Assembly (NCBI RefSeq): GCF_046591575.1
Contig: NZ_JBIQWA010000008.1
Coordinates: 62,001 to 126,000 of the forward strand
DNA length: 64,000 nt
Direction of reading: 5' to 3'
From: Marivita sp046591575
GTDB lineage: Bacteria; Pseudomonadota; Alphaproteobacteria; Rhodobacterales; Rhodobacteraceae
The position numbers were made by a program, and so were the translations under genes. Positions 49,292-58,357 of the stretch are shown here, piece after piece. The notes beneath the pieces were generated by a model. That model was given only the letters and a program-made list of their open reading frames with translations, ran no database searches and was not told where the DNA came from. How positions within the stretch are numbered: the first letter of the stretch is position 1; each line of letters opens with the position of its first letter.

Positions 49292-50251
49292 ATGAAAACT
49301 TTTTCCCTGACGACAGCTGCATTTTTGATGGCATCCACCGCTGCAATCGCGCAGGTCGAAACCCGCACCGTCACCTTTGAGAACGAGGGTGCCACGCTGT
49401 CGGGCACGCTTTACCTGCCCGAGGGGCATGACGGTGCGGCGCTGCCCACCATCGTTGTGACTGGCGCATGGACCTCTGTGGAAGAGCAGATGCCAGCCAC
49501 CTACGCCGAAGCCATGGTCGCGCGCGGCTATGCGGCGTTCACGTTTGATTTCCGAGGGTGGGGTAAGTCTGGCGATCTGCCGCAAAACGTCCGCTTTGTG
49601 GAAAGCCCCGAGGCCAAAACCTCTGACATCCGCGCCGCCTTTGATTTTGTCGCGACCCTACCAGAAGTGGACCCAACACAGATTAATGGCCTCGGCATCT
49701 GCGCTTCGGCGGGCTACATGGTCGACGCCACGGCTGGCAATGACAGGGTGAACCGCATTGGTCTGGTGGCGCCGTGGTTGCAGAACGAAGCATTGGTGAA
49801 CGCGGTCTATGGCGGCGAAGAGGGCGTGCAGGGCCTGATCGATATGGGCCGCGCAGCCGAGGCTGCCGGTGGTCAGATCATCCCCGCCGCAGGCCCGGTG
49901 GGTGCCGAAGGCGTGCTGATGCCCTTGGGCGGCTATTACTACGAGGAAGATCGCGGCGCGATCCCTGCCTATGACAACCAGTGGAACAACGCCAGCTGGG
50001 AAGGCTGGCTGACCTACCACCCCGCGGACAATGGCGCGCGCCTGACACAGCCCCTTGCCATCGTCCACTCCGAGGCCGCAGCCATCCCCCAAGGCGTGCG
50101 CGATTTCCTGAGCGGTTATGCCGGTGAGGCAACGGTGGAATGGCTGGAGGGCGTTGGTCAGTTCGACTTCTACGACGGCGAGGAAAACGTGACCCGCGCC
50201 GCTGACACGATGGCTGCACATTTTGCCGCAATCCCCGGCACCGAGGGCTAA
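49292..50251 (+). CDS. Exported alpha/beta hydrolase
   Basis: 319-aa protein with a signal peptide (MKTFSLTTAAFLMASTAAIAQ) and an alpha/beta-hydrolase fold similar to YcjY/dienelactone-hydrolase-like enzymes: TLSGTLYLPEGHDGAALPTIVVTGAWTSVEEQ, AFTFDFRGWGKSG. The nucleophile elbow reads GLGICASAGY, so the nucleophile could be Cys (as in dienelactone hydrolase) rather than the Ser of the classic GxSxG. A late His is expected near the C-terminus. It is preceded by promoter copy B. Likely an ester or lactone hydrolase acting outside the cytoplasm; substrate unknown. Confidence 0.82.
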   Translation: MKTFSLTTAAFLMASTAAIAQVETRTVTFENEGATLSGTLYLPEGHDGAALPTIVVTGAWTSVEEQMPATYAEAMVARGYAAFTFDFRGWGKSGDLPQNVRFVESPEAKTSDIRAAFDFVATLPEVDPTQINGLGICASAGYMVDATAGNDRVNRIGLVAPWLQNEALVNAVYGGEEGVQGLIDMGRAAEAAGGQIIPAAGPVGAEGVLMPLGGYYYEEDRGAIPAYDNQWNNASWEGWLTYHPADNGARLTQPLAIVHSEAAAIPQGVRDFLSGYAGEATVEWLEGVGQFDFYDGEENVTRAADTMAAHFAAIPGTEG

Positions 50252-50610
50252 GGCGCTGAACGGCGATCCGCGCTTGCATCTTTCCGGCGGGCGCGGATCG
50301 AACTTGCGTTTACAAATCTGGTCCGTGCGGCAGGCAGATTGGCGACGGCGAGAGGCGAAGCACATTGTCGAGAACTTTACACATACTTTGCAAACAATCG
50401 GAATGCGCGCACCAGCTACGGCCGCCGACACCGCAGCGGAGTTTCGGTTTCATCATCTCGGGCGCAAGACAGTGTATCTCAGGGTCTCTTTGCTCGGCGA
50501 CGTCCCCGAGACGCGGGCGCGGTTGATTGTCACTGCTCCCGCATGAAGGAATGGTCAGGTCAGCCTTTCCTTTGAATCTGCCCAATTGGGGTGAAGCTGT
50601 CGCATCACGC
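50252..50610. other. Non-coding or decayed stretch
   Basis: About 360 bases with only low-quality open frames (107 aa on plus, 91 aa on minus) lacking family features. Adjacent to a response-regulator remnant, so it may contain the degraded start of that gene or of a partner kinase. Confidence 0.4.
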
Positions 50611-51021
50611 CGTATAATCAGGATGATGTTGACGGCTCAGGAACAGATCGGAGCAATGGTCGATCAGCGGCGCAGTTGTGTGGCCCCGGACGCGCTGGAC
50701 GACAAGCTGGAAGGGCTGCGGGCCGGTGTGGACGACTATATGACCAAACCGTTCGCCTTCGAGGAATTGCTGGCCCGGCTCGATGTGCTGCGCCTTCACG
50801 CCGCTGGCAACCGTCCGGCCAGTGACGAAATCGTGGTCGGTGATATCTGTATCGACCTGTCGCTGAAAACTGCGCAGCGGTCAGGTCTGGAGCTGAACCT
50901 GACCGCAACCGAATTCGCGCTGCTTCGCCGCTTTGCCGCCAATGCCGGTCGCGTCATTAGCAAGACCGATCTGTTGCGAACCGTCCGGGGGTCCGGCTAT
51001 TTGCTGGCTTCTGATCTTTAG
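50611..51021 (+). pseudogene. Remnant of an OmpR-family response regulator
   Basis: An open frame encodes only pieces of an OmpR/PhoB regulator. The receiver begins near its third quarter (MMLTAQEQ, then DKLEGLRAGVDDYMTKPFAFEELLARLDVL). The winged helix starts normally (VVGDICIDLSLKTAQRSGLELNLTATEFALLRRFAANAGRVISKTDLL) but then jumps to RTVRGSGYLL, skipping the roughly 35 residues with the recognition helix. The phosphoacceptor half is missing at the N-terminus. It cannot be a working regulator. No matching sensor kinase is next to it. Confidence 0.75.
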
Positions 51022-51081
51022 CTTTGCTGAGACGGGTGTGCGGCGTAGCCTGTTCCCGGATCATAATTTCCAAACTGCGAC

Positions 51082-52149
51082 TTAAAGGATCGGGACCAAG
51101 TGGTTGTCGAAGGCCAACTGGTGCGTCGCCAACGTATGAAGTCGCGCGTTTCGCAATGTGTGAATTCTGCCCATGCCATCAGAAACAATCGGGATAGCGC
51201 CCATTGCCAGACCGCAGACATCCTCAGCACAGTCACGGTTTGTCTCCAAACCTTCGGTGTCGAACGTGATCACTCTTGCGCCGCGTGGGGCTGAGGCGGC
51301 GAACCCCGTCGCACCGAGTGCTGAGACGCTTCCGATATAGCCTTTGAGCATACGGTTTGTTTCGGGGGTGATGGATGCCGCGACCAGACCTTGACCTGCG
51401 CGCCAAAGAGAAATCAACGGAGGTGCATCAAACGGGTCGCCTTGCCACTGAAAGCCGCATATCACTGTCCCGTCCGGTGCTGCCGCGATGTGGCGAAGAG
51501 AGTTTTGATGCTGATCTGTCGGTGGTTCGGCTTGATCCGCGATCGTGCCGCTGGGTGACAGGATGGTTAGGTTGGGGCGCATTGTGTCGAGATTCAGTTT
51601 TTCGCGCCCGCTGTCCGGATGCGTGCGAATTCCGCCGTTTGCGACGGCCAAGTCACCAGAGGGGAGGCGCAGGATTTCGTGGGGGCCGATGCCCCCGGAT
51701 GCGATTTCGTCAATGCGCAAATATCCTGACGACCTGTCCCAAACCCCGATGCGCCCTGCGCCGGTCGCCATTTCGTTTTCCGTTGTGAACAAAAGCGTGC
51801 CATCGCTGGAAAAGGCTGCATGTCCGTAGAAGTGGCGGTCTTTTGGGGCAGTCAAGGAGTGAAGGATTTGTCCCGTTCCGCAGTCAAGCACCTTTGCGAA
51901 TGTACCGGGGCGGCGCGCGATGACCACCGCTTCGGCTTTTGTCGGATGCGCGGCCCCTGCATGTGCGCGGGCGGTCAGCGGTAATTGAAACGTGAGCGAA
52001 CCATGCGCGTCGATCCCGACCAATGCGTCGGTGCCATCGGGCAGCCGCGCACCTGACACGGCAACGGGGTGGCCGACTGCACTCCATGATATGGACGGCA
52101 CCGTTGCCAAAGCGCCCACACCCGCAAGAAATTTCCGACGCGTCGCCAT
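51082..52149 (-). CDS. DUF1513 beta-propeller-like protein
   Basis: 355-aa protein of the DUF1513 family. It begins MATRRKFLAGVGALATVPSISWSA, a Tat-like signal with an RRKFL motif, so it is probably exported folded. The body resembles a repeat-built beta-propeller (GHAAFSSDGTLLFTTEN, RIGVWD, GPHEILRLPSGDLAVANGG). The frame is open further upstream, but that part lies inside the imelysin gene; the start is 1 base after its stop. It is the last gene of the leftward group diheme-imelysin-DUF1513, an arrangement found with iron-regulated genes in proteobacteria. Function not established. Confidence 0.82.
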   Translation of the reverse strand: MATRRKFLAGVGALATVPSISWSAVGHPVAVSGARLPDGTDALVGIDAHGSLTFQLPLTARAHAGAAHPTKAEAVVIARRPGTFAKVLDCGTGQILHSLTAPKDRHFYGHAAFSSDGTLLFTTENEMATGAGRIGVWDRSSGYLRIDEIASGGIGPHEILRLPSGDLAVANGGIRTHPDSGREKLNLDTMRPNLTILSPSGTIADQAEPPTDQHQNSLRHIAAAPDGTVICGFQWQGDPFDAPPLISLWRAGQGLVAASITPETNRMLKGYIGSVSALGATGFAASAPRGARVITFDTEGLETNRDCAEDVCGLAMGAIPIVSDGMGRIHTLRNARLHTLATHQLAFDNHLVPIL

Positions 52150-52150
52150 G

Positions 52151-53119
52151 TCAGTCCCCGTCGAGCGAATTGAACCCGGCAGTGATGCCCAAAGGCGTGC
52201 CAATCTCGCTATTGATTGCGTTCTGGATGTCCCGGACTGTGCGTTGCAGCGCTTCGACGCGAATGCGTTTGGCCGGATTTGCGACGCCCGCAAGTGCGGG
52301 ATCGTTCAGTTCTGCCGCGCGTGCCCGGGCTTCTGCAAAGGCAGCGCGTGTTTGCGTCAGATCGCCATCAGTCATGGTCACAGCGAGGTCTTCAAGGGCG
52401 GCAAGCGACAGTTGAATGTGGCGTAAGGATCGGTCAGACCGACGTGCTTCGGCACGGGTGGGGCGCGGGCGGTCGTAACTGCCCAATGGCCGCCCGAGAC
52501 GTTGGTCGTGCAGGAATTCCAGACCGGTTGACAGGGCGGTGTAGAGGGTGCGTTGTGTTTCCTCGGGCGACTGAAAACGTGTGTTGCCGTCCGCCCCGGC
52601 CAGGCGCATCAGCGCGGCAAATTCCGGCCACGCCGTGTTAAGTGCGACGGCTTTGTTTGCCAGCCCAACCGTGATCGCGCGCGTCAGGCGACAGGCGTAG
52701 TCACGGTTTGGTTGCGGATCAAACAGCACACGCTCAAGCGCGGTGAACCCTTGGGCCGCAGCGGACACTTCGACAAAGGCCGAAGCATCGTCAACAACCG
52801 GGTCCTGTGCGGATGTCAGACGCGCCAGCGCCTTGGCTGTTCGGTCTTTGGGGTCGGGCCAAAAGGCCAGGGCGATTGCAAGACCCTGATCCTCGATCGG
52901 ACCAACCTGAATATGAGACGCCGCAATCCACGCATCATACGCGGTGTGATAGGCCGGGATCACGGCGGATGGCGTGCAATCGGCTTGCGCCACATCGGCA
53001 AGCATTTGCGTCGCCTCTGCCAGTTTGCCGTATGCAGGAAGGATATGCTTATCCAGTGCGTTCGACACATCAGACAGGGCAGGGGATGCCAACAGGCAAA
53101 AGGCGACGGCAAGGCGCAT
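52151..53119 (-). CDS. Imelysin-family protein (first copy)
   Basis: 322-aa imelysin (peptidase M75-like) family protein with a signal peptide (MRLAVAFCLLASPALS). Helical pattern AYHTAYDAWIAASHIQVGPIEDQGLAIALAFWPDPKD is typical. Unlike the second imelysin at 55303, an obvious GxHxxE motif is not seen; the equivalent position reads AQGFTALERVLF. Imelysins are implicated in iron uptake at the cell surface or periplasm. It sits 3 bases after the di-haem gene and 1 base before the DUF1513 start. Confidence 0.82.
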   Translation of the reverse strand: MRLAVAFCLLASPALSDVSNALDKHILPAYGKLAEATQMLADVAQADCTPSAVIPAYHTAYDAWIAASHIQVGPIEDQGLAIALAFWPDPKDRTAKALARLTSAQDPVVDDASAFVEVSAAAQGFTALERVLFDPQPNRDYACRLTRAITVGLANKAVALNTAWPEFAALMRLAGADGNTRFQSPEETQRTLYTALSTGLEFLHDQRLGRPLGSYDRPRPTRAEARRSDRSLRHIQLSLAALEDLAVTMTDGDLTQTRAAFAEARARAAELNDPALAGVANPAKRIRVEALQRTVRDIQNAINSEIGTPLGITAGFNSLDGD

Positions 53120-53122
53120 GGA

Positions 53123-54646
53123 TCAGAGACTTTCCAGAAAACGAATAAGGGCGGCGCGGTCTGGCGCAGGCATGGCGACAACGGCTTGTTTGTGCGTCTC
53201 GGCCTCGCCTCCATGCCAGAGCACAGCTTCAAGCAGTGACCGCGCGCGGCCGTCATGCAGGAAATAGGTGTGCCCCGAGACGGTTTTGGTCAGTCCAATC
53301 CCCCAAAGCGGCGGCGTGCGCCATTCGCGACCGGTGGCGCGGCCTTCCGGGCGGTTGTCGGCCAAACCTTCTCCCATGTCGTGTAATAGCATGTCAGTGT
53401 AGGGCCAGATCAGCTGGAAGCTTTGCTCTGGCTGGTTCTCAAGCCGGTGCGTGACGTGTTTGGGCGTGTGGCACGAAATGCAGCCTGTTTCATAGAACAC
53501 CTGCTTTCCGCGCAGCACCTCTGGATCGTCGACATCCCGACGGGCCGGCACGCCAAGGTTGGAGGAATAAAACGCCACAAGATCCAGCCCTTCATCGCCA
53601 ATTTCGGCGTTGTCGTGGATCGCTGTATTGCCATTGGGCGCTTCTTGGCATGCGGTTTGCGCGGCTGTGCAGTCGCCCGCCGCCGCCGGGAAAATGGAGT
53701 TGGAGATGCCGATATCACCGCTAAACGCGGCTGCGGATTGTTCCCGCACGGATGGTTTCCCCGCTTTTAGACCAAACCGCCCCAGCATCGGTTGGCCAAA
53801 CTGCGCCGACATCACGATCTGGGCGCGGCCCGAGATGCCGTCCCCATCGGCATCGTCCGGATCTGCCAATGCCAGAATATCTTCGGTCGGAATCGCATCC
53901 AGCAGGCCCAGCCCGATCATCTGCGGCGCAACCCGCGCGGACATCATGACATCGTCGTGTAGTGGCCCGTAGCCAAGGTTGGTCAGATCGTAGACAGGTT
54001 TGCGCAAACTGGCCGTTTCGCCATCCGACAGAGCGATCGTCTCTTCTGTGTAGGTGATCGCGATATTGGCCTCTGCTGCGTGCCCCGCAACCGAGAAATC
54101 CTGTATCTGGCCGCCATAGGTCGGATCAGGCAAGGTGGCGATATAGCCTTCAATTTCGTCGACACCGGGTCCGCCCGGAATGGACACGCGCATCAACATC
54201 GACACCGCGCTGTCATCCGGTTTTTCGGGGGGGTGGCCACGTCCGTCCTTGAGGTGACAGCGCTGACAGGATCGCGCGTTGTAAAGCGGGCCAAGCCCGT
54301 CCGATGCCAGCGTTGAGGACGGAGACGAGACCCAGAGTTTTCGGAAAAGCCCGTTTCCGACTTTGAAGTCGAGCTCCCGCTCGAAGCTGATATTGCCAGA
54401 AGCTTGGCTGAAGGCGTTTGAATTGTCGCGCACACGCACTGTTGCGGCACCTGCCTGATTTGCTTCAAACCTTTCGGCTTGCGTGAAATCAATTGTCGGT
54501 GCCGTCGCGGTTGCGATGCGCGCGCGTTCGTCCTCGGTGCGCGGGACGGTAAGTAAATGTAAATCTTCTAAGGATTGATCTGCATCAACCGGGACGGCTG
54601 ACAATCCGACTAGAAGACTCAGGGAAAAGCTTGCAAAACGAGTCAT
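53123..54646 (-). CDS. Di-haem cytochrome-type oxidoreductase (DUF1111)
   Basis: 507-aa exported protein with a signal peptide (MTRFASFSLSLLVGLSAVPVDA) and two haem c motifs, CQRCH at about residue 127 and CISCH at about 388, both in the usual DUF1111 places. GRLGPLYNARSC-type context (LGPLYNARSCQRCH) and FYSSNLGVPARRDV are family features. It is first of a three-gene group with imelysin and DUF1513. A role in periplasmic iron oxidation or reduction linked to uptake has been proposed for such groups; that is inference here. Divergent from the 54719 gene. Confidence 0.88.
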   Translation of the reverse strand: MTRFASFSLSLLVGLSAVPVDADQSLEDLHLLTVPRTEDERARIATATAPTIDFTQAERFEANQAGAATVRVRDNSNAFSQASGNISFERELDFKVGNGLFRKLWVSSPSSTLASDGLGPLYNARSCQRCHLKDGRGHPPEKPDDSAVSMLMRVSIPGGPGVDEIEGYIATLPDPTYGGQIQDFSVAGHAAEANIAITYTEETIALSDGETASLRKPVYDLTNLGYGPLHDDVMMSARVAPQMIGLGLLDAIPTEDILALADPDDADGDGISGRAQIVMSAQFGQPMLGRFGLKAGKPSVREQSAAAFSGDIGISNSIFPAAAGDCTAAQTACQEAPNGNTAIHDNAEIGDEGLDLVAFYSSNLGVPARRDVDDPEVLRGKQVFYETGCISCHTPKHVTHRLENQPEQSFQLIWPYTDMLLHDMGEGLADNRPEGRATGREWRTPPLWGIGLTKTVSGHTYFLHDGRARSLLEAVLWHGGEAETHKQAVVAMPAPDRAALIRFLESL

Positions 54647-54718
54647 TCCTTATAAATATACTCAGGAATACGCTGTGGCCACTCCAATCGTGCCCCCGCA
54701 GTAGGAGAAACCCGCGAC

Positions 54719-55156
54719 ATGGTGTCCTTGCTAACCAAAACTGAATGGCGTGAAACCCAACTTGAAACCCCAACGCCTTATCAGGTTCCGCAATCCGCAT
54801 TGGGCTTTCTGAACTACATCCGCTTTGTTTCAATGAACTGCCGCGCCATGCCGAAGACCCGGCTTTTCGAAGCCTGTGCTTTGCTGCATGCAACGCAATC
54901 GGCGACCCAGCAGGCCTATGCCGAAGCCTTGATGCGGTGTTTGCAAGAGGCATTGGGCACATGCCCACGGCTTTTCGCGCCCGGCGTTGATGAGATCAGT
55001 TTCGACGAGCGTTGGTTGATCCAGGTTGGCCTTGCAAGCGCGCAGGGCGATGATCTGAGCCTGCGCTTCTTGCTGAATTCGCGTGTGGCGCATGAACACC
55101 GTCGGTTGGTGGCGCATCTCGTGCATAAGATCGCCGCGTGCTTTTCTCTGGATTAA
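54719..55156 (+). CDS. Conserved-looking hypothetical protein in the iron cluster
   Basis: 145-aa protein with no recognised domain. It is mainly helical, has Cys in MNCRAM and FEACALL and RCLQEALGTCP, and no signal peptide. AGGAG lies 11 bases before the start. It is divergent from the di-haem gene and opposes the imelysin on the other side. The frame reads cleanly and its codon use resembles neighbours, so it is probably a real gene; a cytoplasmic role linked to iron or haem is a guess from position only. Confidence 0.6.
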   Translation: MVSLLTKTEWRETQLETPTPYQVPQSALGFLNYIRFVSMNCRAMPKTRLFEACALLHATQSATQQAYAEALMRCLQEALGTCPRLFAPGVDEISFDERWLIQVGLASAQGDDLSLRFLLNSRVAHEHRRLVAHLVHKIAACFSLD

Positions 55157-55302
55157 AAAAGGTCGGAACACCTTGCGCACTTTGGCGCGCTACGCATGTC
55201 TCATATCAAGCACGCCAGCGATCGGGCCCTTCGGCAGATCTTCGATCCCTGAAATTCCTTGGAAACCGGGCACGAGTGGTGCCCGGTTTGATGCGTTTGG
55301 GC

Positions 55303-56562
55303 TTACTGAAAGACCGCGTCCGGATTGTCCAAGCTGTCGGAACCTTCGAAGTCGATCTGATCAACACCCAAAGCCGCGACTGCGCGTTCAATCGAGCGGG
55401 TTTGATCGACCAGCGCGTCCACTGCACCCATGATCAACGCCTCACCTGCTTTGTTGCCGCGTTCGAGCATCATGTCATAGGCAAAGCCAGCCTCGGCGGC
55501 AGTTTTCAGTTCGGTCATTTCCATCATGGTTGCGTTCAGCCTGGCTGTCAGTTGTGCATCGACCCCAGCGTCTGCCGCTGCAACCAATGATGACAAAGAC
55601 GGGCCAGACACAACCGTGCCGTCAATGCGCGTGTAGCTGCCGACATAAACGTTGCGGATGCCCAATGCGTCATAGAAATGGCTGTTATGGGTATTGTCGG
55701 CAAAGCAATCATGCTCTTCTTCTGGGTCGTTTAGCATAACGCCCAGCTTCATCCGTTCACCGGCCTGCTCGCCGTAAGACAGTGATCCCATCCCCGTCAG
55801 AATGGTCGAGATCCCCGCGTTTTCGTCTGCGATGAGTTGGGCGCGGGCCTCGCCGCCGTCCTGCCATTGGGCGACCATCCATTCAAGGTCAGAAACCAGG
55901 AGCGTAGTCGCTGCCTGAAGATAGTCAGCCCGGCGGTCGCAGTTACCGCCTGTGCAGGCATCGCCAGCAGCGTAATCCGTCCAGGGACGGTTGCCTGCAC
56001 CGGGGCCGTGACCGTTCAGGTCCTGACCCCACAAAAGAAATTCGATGGCGTGATAGCCCGTGGCCACATTGGATTCGACCTCATCCGCTTCGTGCAGCGC
56101 CTCTTCCAGCAGGGCGGGCGTGATGTCGGTGGCATCGATGGTTTCGCCCGACAGCGTAAAGCTTGGGTTTGCGATGACGTTCAGCACGGCATATTCGTTT
56201 TCATCGGTCGCGGTGCCGTAAGACGGATCCACATAATCTATCAGACCCTCGTCCAGCGGCCAGGCATTTACCTTGCCTTCCCAATCGTCGACGATGGCAT
56301 TGCCAAAGCGGTACACCTCGGTCTGTTGATAGGGCACACGCGACTGCAACCATGCGGTTTTCGCGGCTTGCAGCGCTTCAGCGGATGGGTTGGCAACAAG
56401 TGCATCAACGGCGGATTGCAACGCCTGCGCGGACGTCAAGCTGTCTTGATACTTGGCCAGCGCAATGTTGGCATAGTTGTCAAGAACGGCGGCTTTATCC
56501 GCAAGAGCAGGGGAGGCGACCAAAAGCGCGGTGCCAAGGGCTGTTGTGAGTTTGAGTTTCAT
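55303..56562 (-). CDS. Imelysin-family iron-regulated protein (second copy)
   Basis: 419-aa imelysin / ICMP-like protein with a signal peptide (MKLKLTTALGTALLVASPALA). It has the signature GxHxxE at H171/E174 (GYHAIEFLLWGQD), the WPLDEGLIDYVD motif, and HNSHFYDALGIRNVYVGSY in the second repeat. It is longer than the first copy and keeps all typical motifs. It sits downstream of HemP on the same strand, separated by 110 bases, and is probably iron-regulated. A periplasmic or outer-membrane role in iron binding or uptake is known for the family. Confidence 0.9.
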   Translation of the reverse strand: MKLKLTTALGTALLVASPALADKAAVLDNYANIALAKYQDSLTSAQALQSAVDALVANPSAEALQAAKTAWLQSRVPYQQTEVYRFGNAIVDDWEGKVNAWPLDEGLIDYVDPSYGTATDENEYAVLNVIANPSFTLSGETIDATDITPALLEEALHEADEVESNVATGYHAIEFLLWGQDLNGHGPGAGNRPWTDYAAGDACTGGNCDRRADYLQAATTLLVSDLEWMVAQWQDGGEARAQLIADENAGISTILTGMGSLSYGEQAGERMKLGVMLNDPEEEHDCFADNTHNSHFYDALGIRNVYVGSYTRIDGTVVSGPSLSSLVAAADAGVDAQLTARLNATMMEMTELKTAAEAGFAYDMMLERGNKAGEALIMGAVDALVDQTRSIERAVAALGVDQIDFEGSDSLDNPDAVFQ

Positions 56563-56672
56563 TGGTGAATAGTCCCTCGTGTAGGTTTAATGTTATTCGG
56601 CGCTTTTATGCGCTCTTTGGTGTGAAAAACGGGTGGGAGTTCTGAAATCGGGACGAGGGCAGTGCTGCCGGG

Positions 56673-56849
56673 TCATTTCGTCAGGATCAGTTTACCAGCA
56701 CGCGTGATGCGCAAATAATACGGCTGGTCATCAAGCACGATGCACGCGCGCGCGTCGTCTTTGATCAGGTCGCGCGCATCGTATGTCGGCTCTTGTGGTA
56801 TCGTTGTGCTGGTTTTGTCAGTTTGATGCACGGTTGAATACGCATTCAT
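56673..56849 (-). CDS. hemP: Haemin uptake protein HemP
   Basis: 58-aa protein ending in the HemP signature YDARDLIKDDARACIVLDDQPYYLRITRAGKLILTK-type tail: key parts are ARDLI, YYLRITRAGKLILTK. The frame is open to 57014, but the start MNAYSTVHQTD gives the usual HemP size. HemP proteins are small, often iron-regulated and found near haem or iron uptake genes. It fits the adjacent imelysin. No receptor or TonB gene lies in the window. Confidence 0.8.
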   Translation of the reverse strand: MNAYSTVHQTDKTSTTIPQEPTYDARDLIKDDARACIVLDDQPYYLRITRAGKLILTK

Positions 56850-57373
56850 GATGCGCCCGGTTTTGTCGTGTTGGCCAGTCGGGCTGTGTAGTGCCTGTCG
56901 GCTTTGAACGTTAGCATGCGATCCCTCGTTGCGTCTGAGGATGTTCGGGCTATCCGTGTGTCGGCTGGCTGGAACGTCGGTGAAATACTTGATTGATTTT
57001 GTCGGAATGGTCAATCCCGATTAAAATGATCGGAATAAATATTGCAGATTTTTGCTTTTCTCGGGTGCTGCTGAGGCGAACGACCTCTTTGACCGAACCG
57101 GCGGCGCACCATAAATGCGCGTAACCGGGTTCTGCGGCTTTGCGGCAACAAGAGCTGTGCTGACGTGGTGCGTCACGCCGGGCGCGTTGTTGTAACTGAT
57201 GCAGATCCTTTGCGTTCTGGCGGCAGGACAGGTTCCGCGCGATATGCTTATGAAACTATAGCTGCGGATCAACGGTGTGTGCATCATCGAGGCGTTTCAA
57301 AAGAGCCGTTTCAAGTGGCTTGTGATATCGGCGGCCCTGTAGATGGGTTGCGGCGAAAACGGGCCTCATCGAT
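56850..57373. other. Intergenic stretch upstream of hemP
   Basis: About 520 bases with no convincing gene. The hemP promoter should lie near 56850-57050, an A/T-rich stretch. No confident Fur, Irr or RirA box could be fixed by eye. Confidence 0.35.
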
Positions 57374-57523
57374 TTAGATCATCGCCAGTGCCACCCAGCC
57401 AGCGCCAAAGTCATCCAGAGCCTGCAAAAGGCAGTTCCGCAATTGCAGATGGTTTTTCATCTGTTGGCACGTCCAGACATGCGTGAAGCTCCAGATCGCA
57501 AAGATAAGCTTCGAGGTTTTCAT
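57374..57523 (-). CDS. Possible small protein of 49 aa
   Basis: Open frame starting MKTSKLIFAIWSFTHVW and ending GWVALAMI, with an amphipathic, mostly helical composition. There is no clear ribosome site and no recognised family. It is in an otherwise gene-free gap at the G+C boundary. It may be a remnant or chance. Confidence 0.2.
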   Translation of the reverse strand: MKTSKLIFAIWSFTHVWTCQQMKNHLQLRNCLLQALDDFGAGWVALAMI

Positions 57524-57700
57524 TTTTGTCAGATCATGAGTGTCAGAGAGCACACCCGTCTAAGTGAACAGCAGCAACACACGGATAAATGCCCTTACGT
57601 TTTCAAGATCGCCGTTTGATCGCGGATTGTGTTCGCGAGGGCTTTGGGCCATTCCACAGTTTGCTTTGTTTCAACCCCAACGGCCCGAACCCCACAGGAC

Positions 57701-58357
57701 ATGACAGACACTGACTGCCCCCTGATTCTTGTTGTTGAAGACCGCGAACGGACTGCGGAACAGATCATTCGTCAGATTGATATAAGCAGTAGCCTGCGTG
57801 CGTTGCCGCCTGCGTATTGCGTCGCCGATGGGCTCAAGGCGCTGGAGCAGCTGCGTCCGCGCATCGTGCTTACGGATATGGGCCTTCCGGATGGATCGGG
57901 GTTAGAGATCGTGCGCGCGGTGACAGCGGCAGACTGGGAATGCCAATCGATCGTCATCAGCGTTATGGGCGAAGAGCAGCAGGTGATCGACGCGATCCGA
58001 TTGGGCGCGCGGGGCTACATGCTCAAGTTCGAGGCACTGGATCGCACCGTTGAGGTGGTACACACGGTGTTGGAGGGGGGAAGCCCGGTTTCCCCACAAG
58101 TCGCGCGGCATCTGCTGGCCTTGCTCGAACGTGCGCCGGGCACCGAAACCGAGACTGCAAGCGCTGCAGCGCTTACCAAGCGCGAGCTGGAAATCCTCCG
58201 GCTCGTATCGCGCGGCTACAAGCGCGAGGAAGTGGCGGCGCGGCTGGGTATTTCCGTCAGCACCGTAGGCACACATATCAACGCGATCTATCGCAAACTC
58301 GAAGTGCGCTCGAACATCGAAGCGGTCGCCATCGCCGGACGGCTGGGGCTGCTATGA
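57701..58357 (+). CDS. NarL/FixJ-type response regulator
   Basis: 218-aa two-component regulator. The receiver domain (about 8-125) is intact, with acidic pair ED, phosphoacceptor D59 (VLTDMGLPDGSG), switch Ser (IVISVMGEEQ) and Lys (GYMLKFEAL). The LuxR-type HTH (about 155-215) contains LTKRELEILRLVSRGYKREEVAARLGISVSTVGTHINAIYRKL. A GTG at 57629 could add 24 residues, but MTDTDCPLILVVEDRE is the normal N-terminus. Its stop overlaps the sensor kinase start by 4 bases. Probably controls the downstream type III secretion genes or Crp gene; inferred from position. Confidence 0.9.
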   Translation: MTDTDCPLILVVEDRERTAEQIIRQIDISSSLRALPPAYCVADGLKALEQLRPRIVLTDMGLPDGSGLEIVRAVTAADWECQSIVISVMGEEQQVIDAIRLGARGYMLKFEALDRTVEVVHTVLEGGSPVSPQVARHLLALLERAPGTETETASAAALTKRELEILRLVSRGYKREEVAARLGISVSTVGTHINAIYRKLEVRSNIEAVAIAGRLGLL

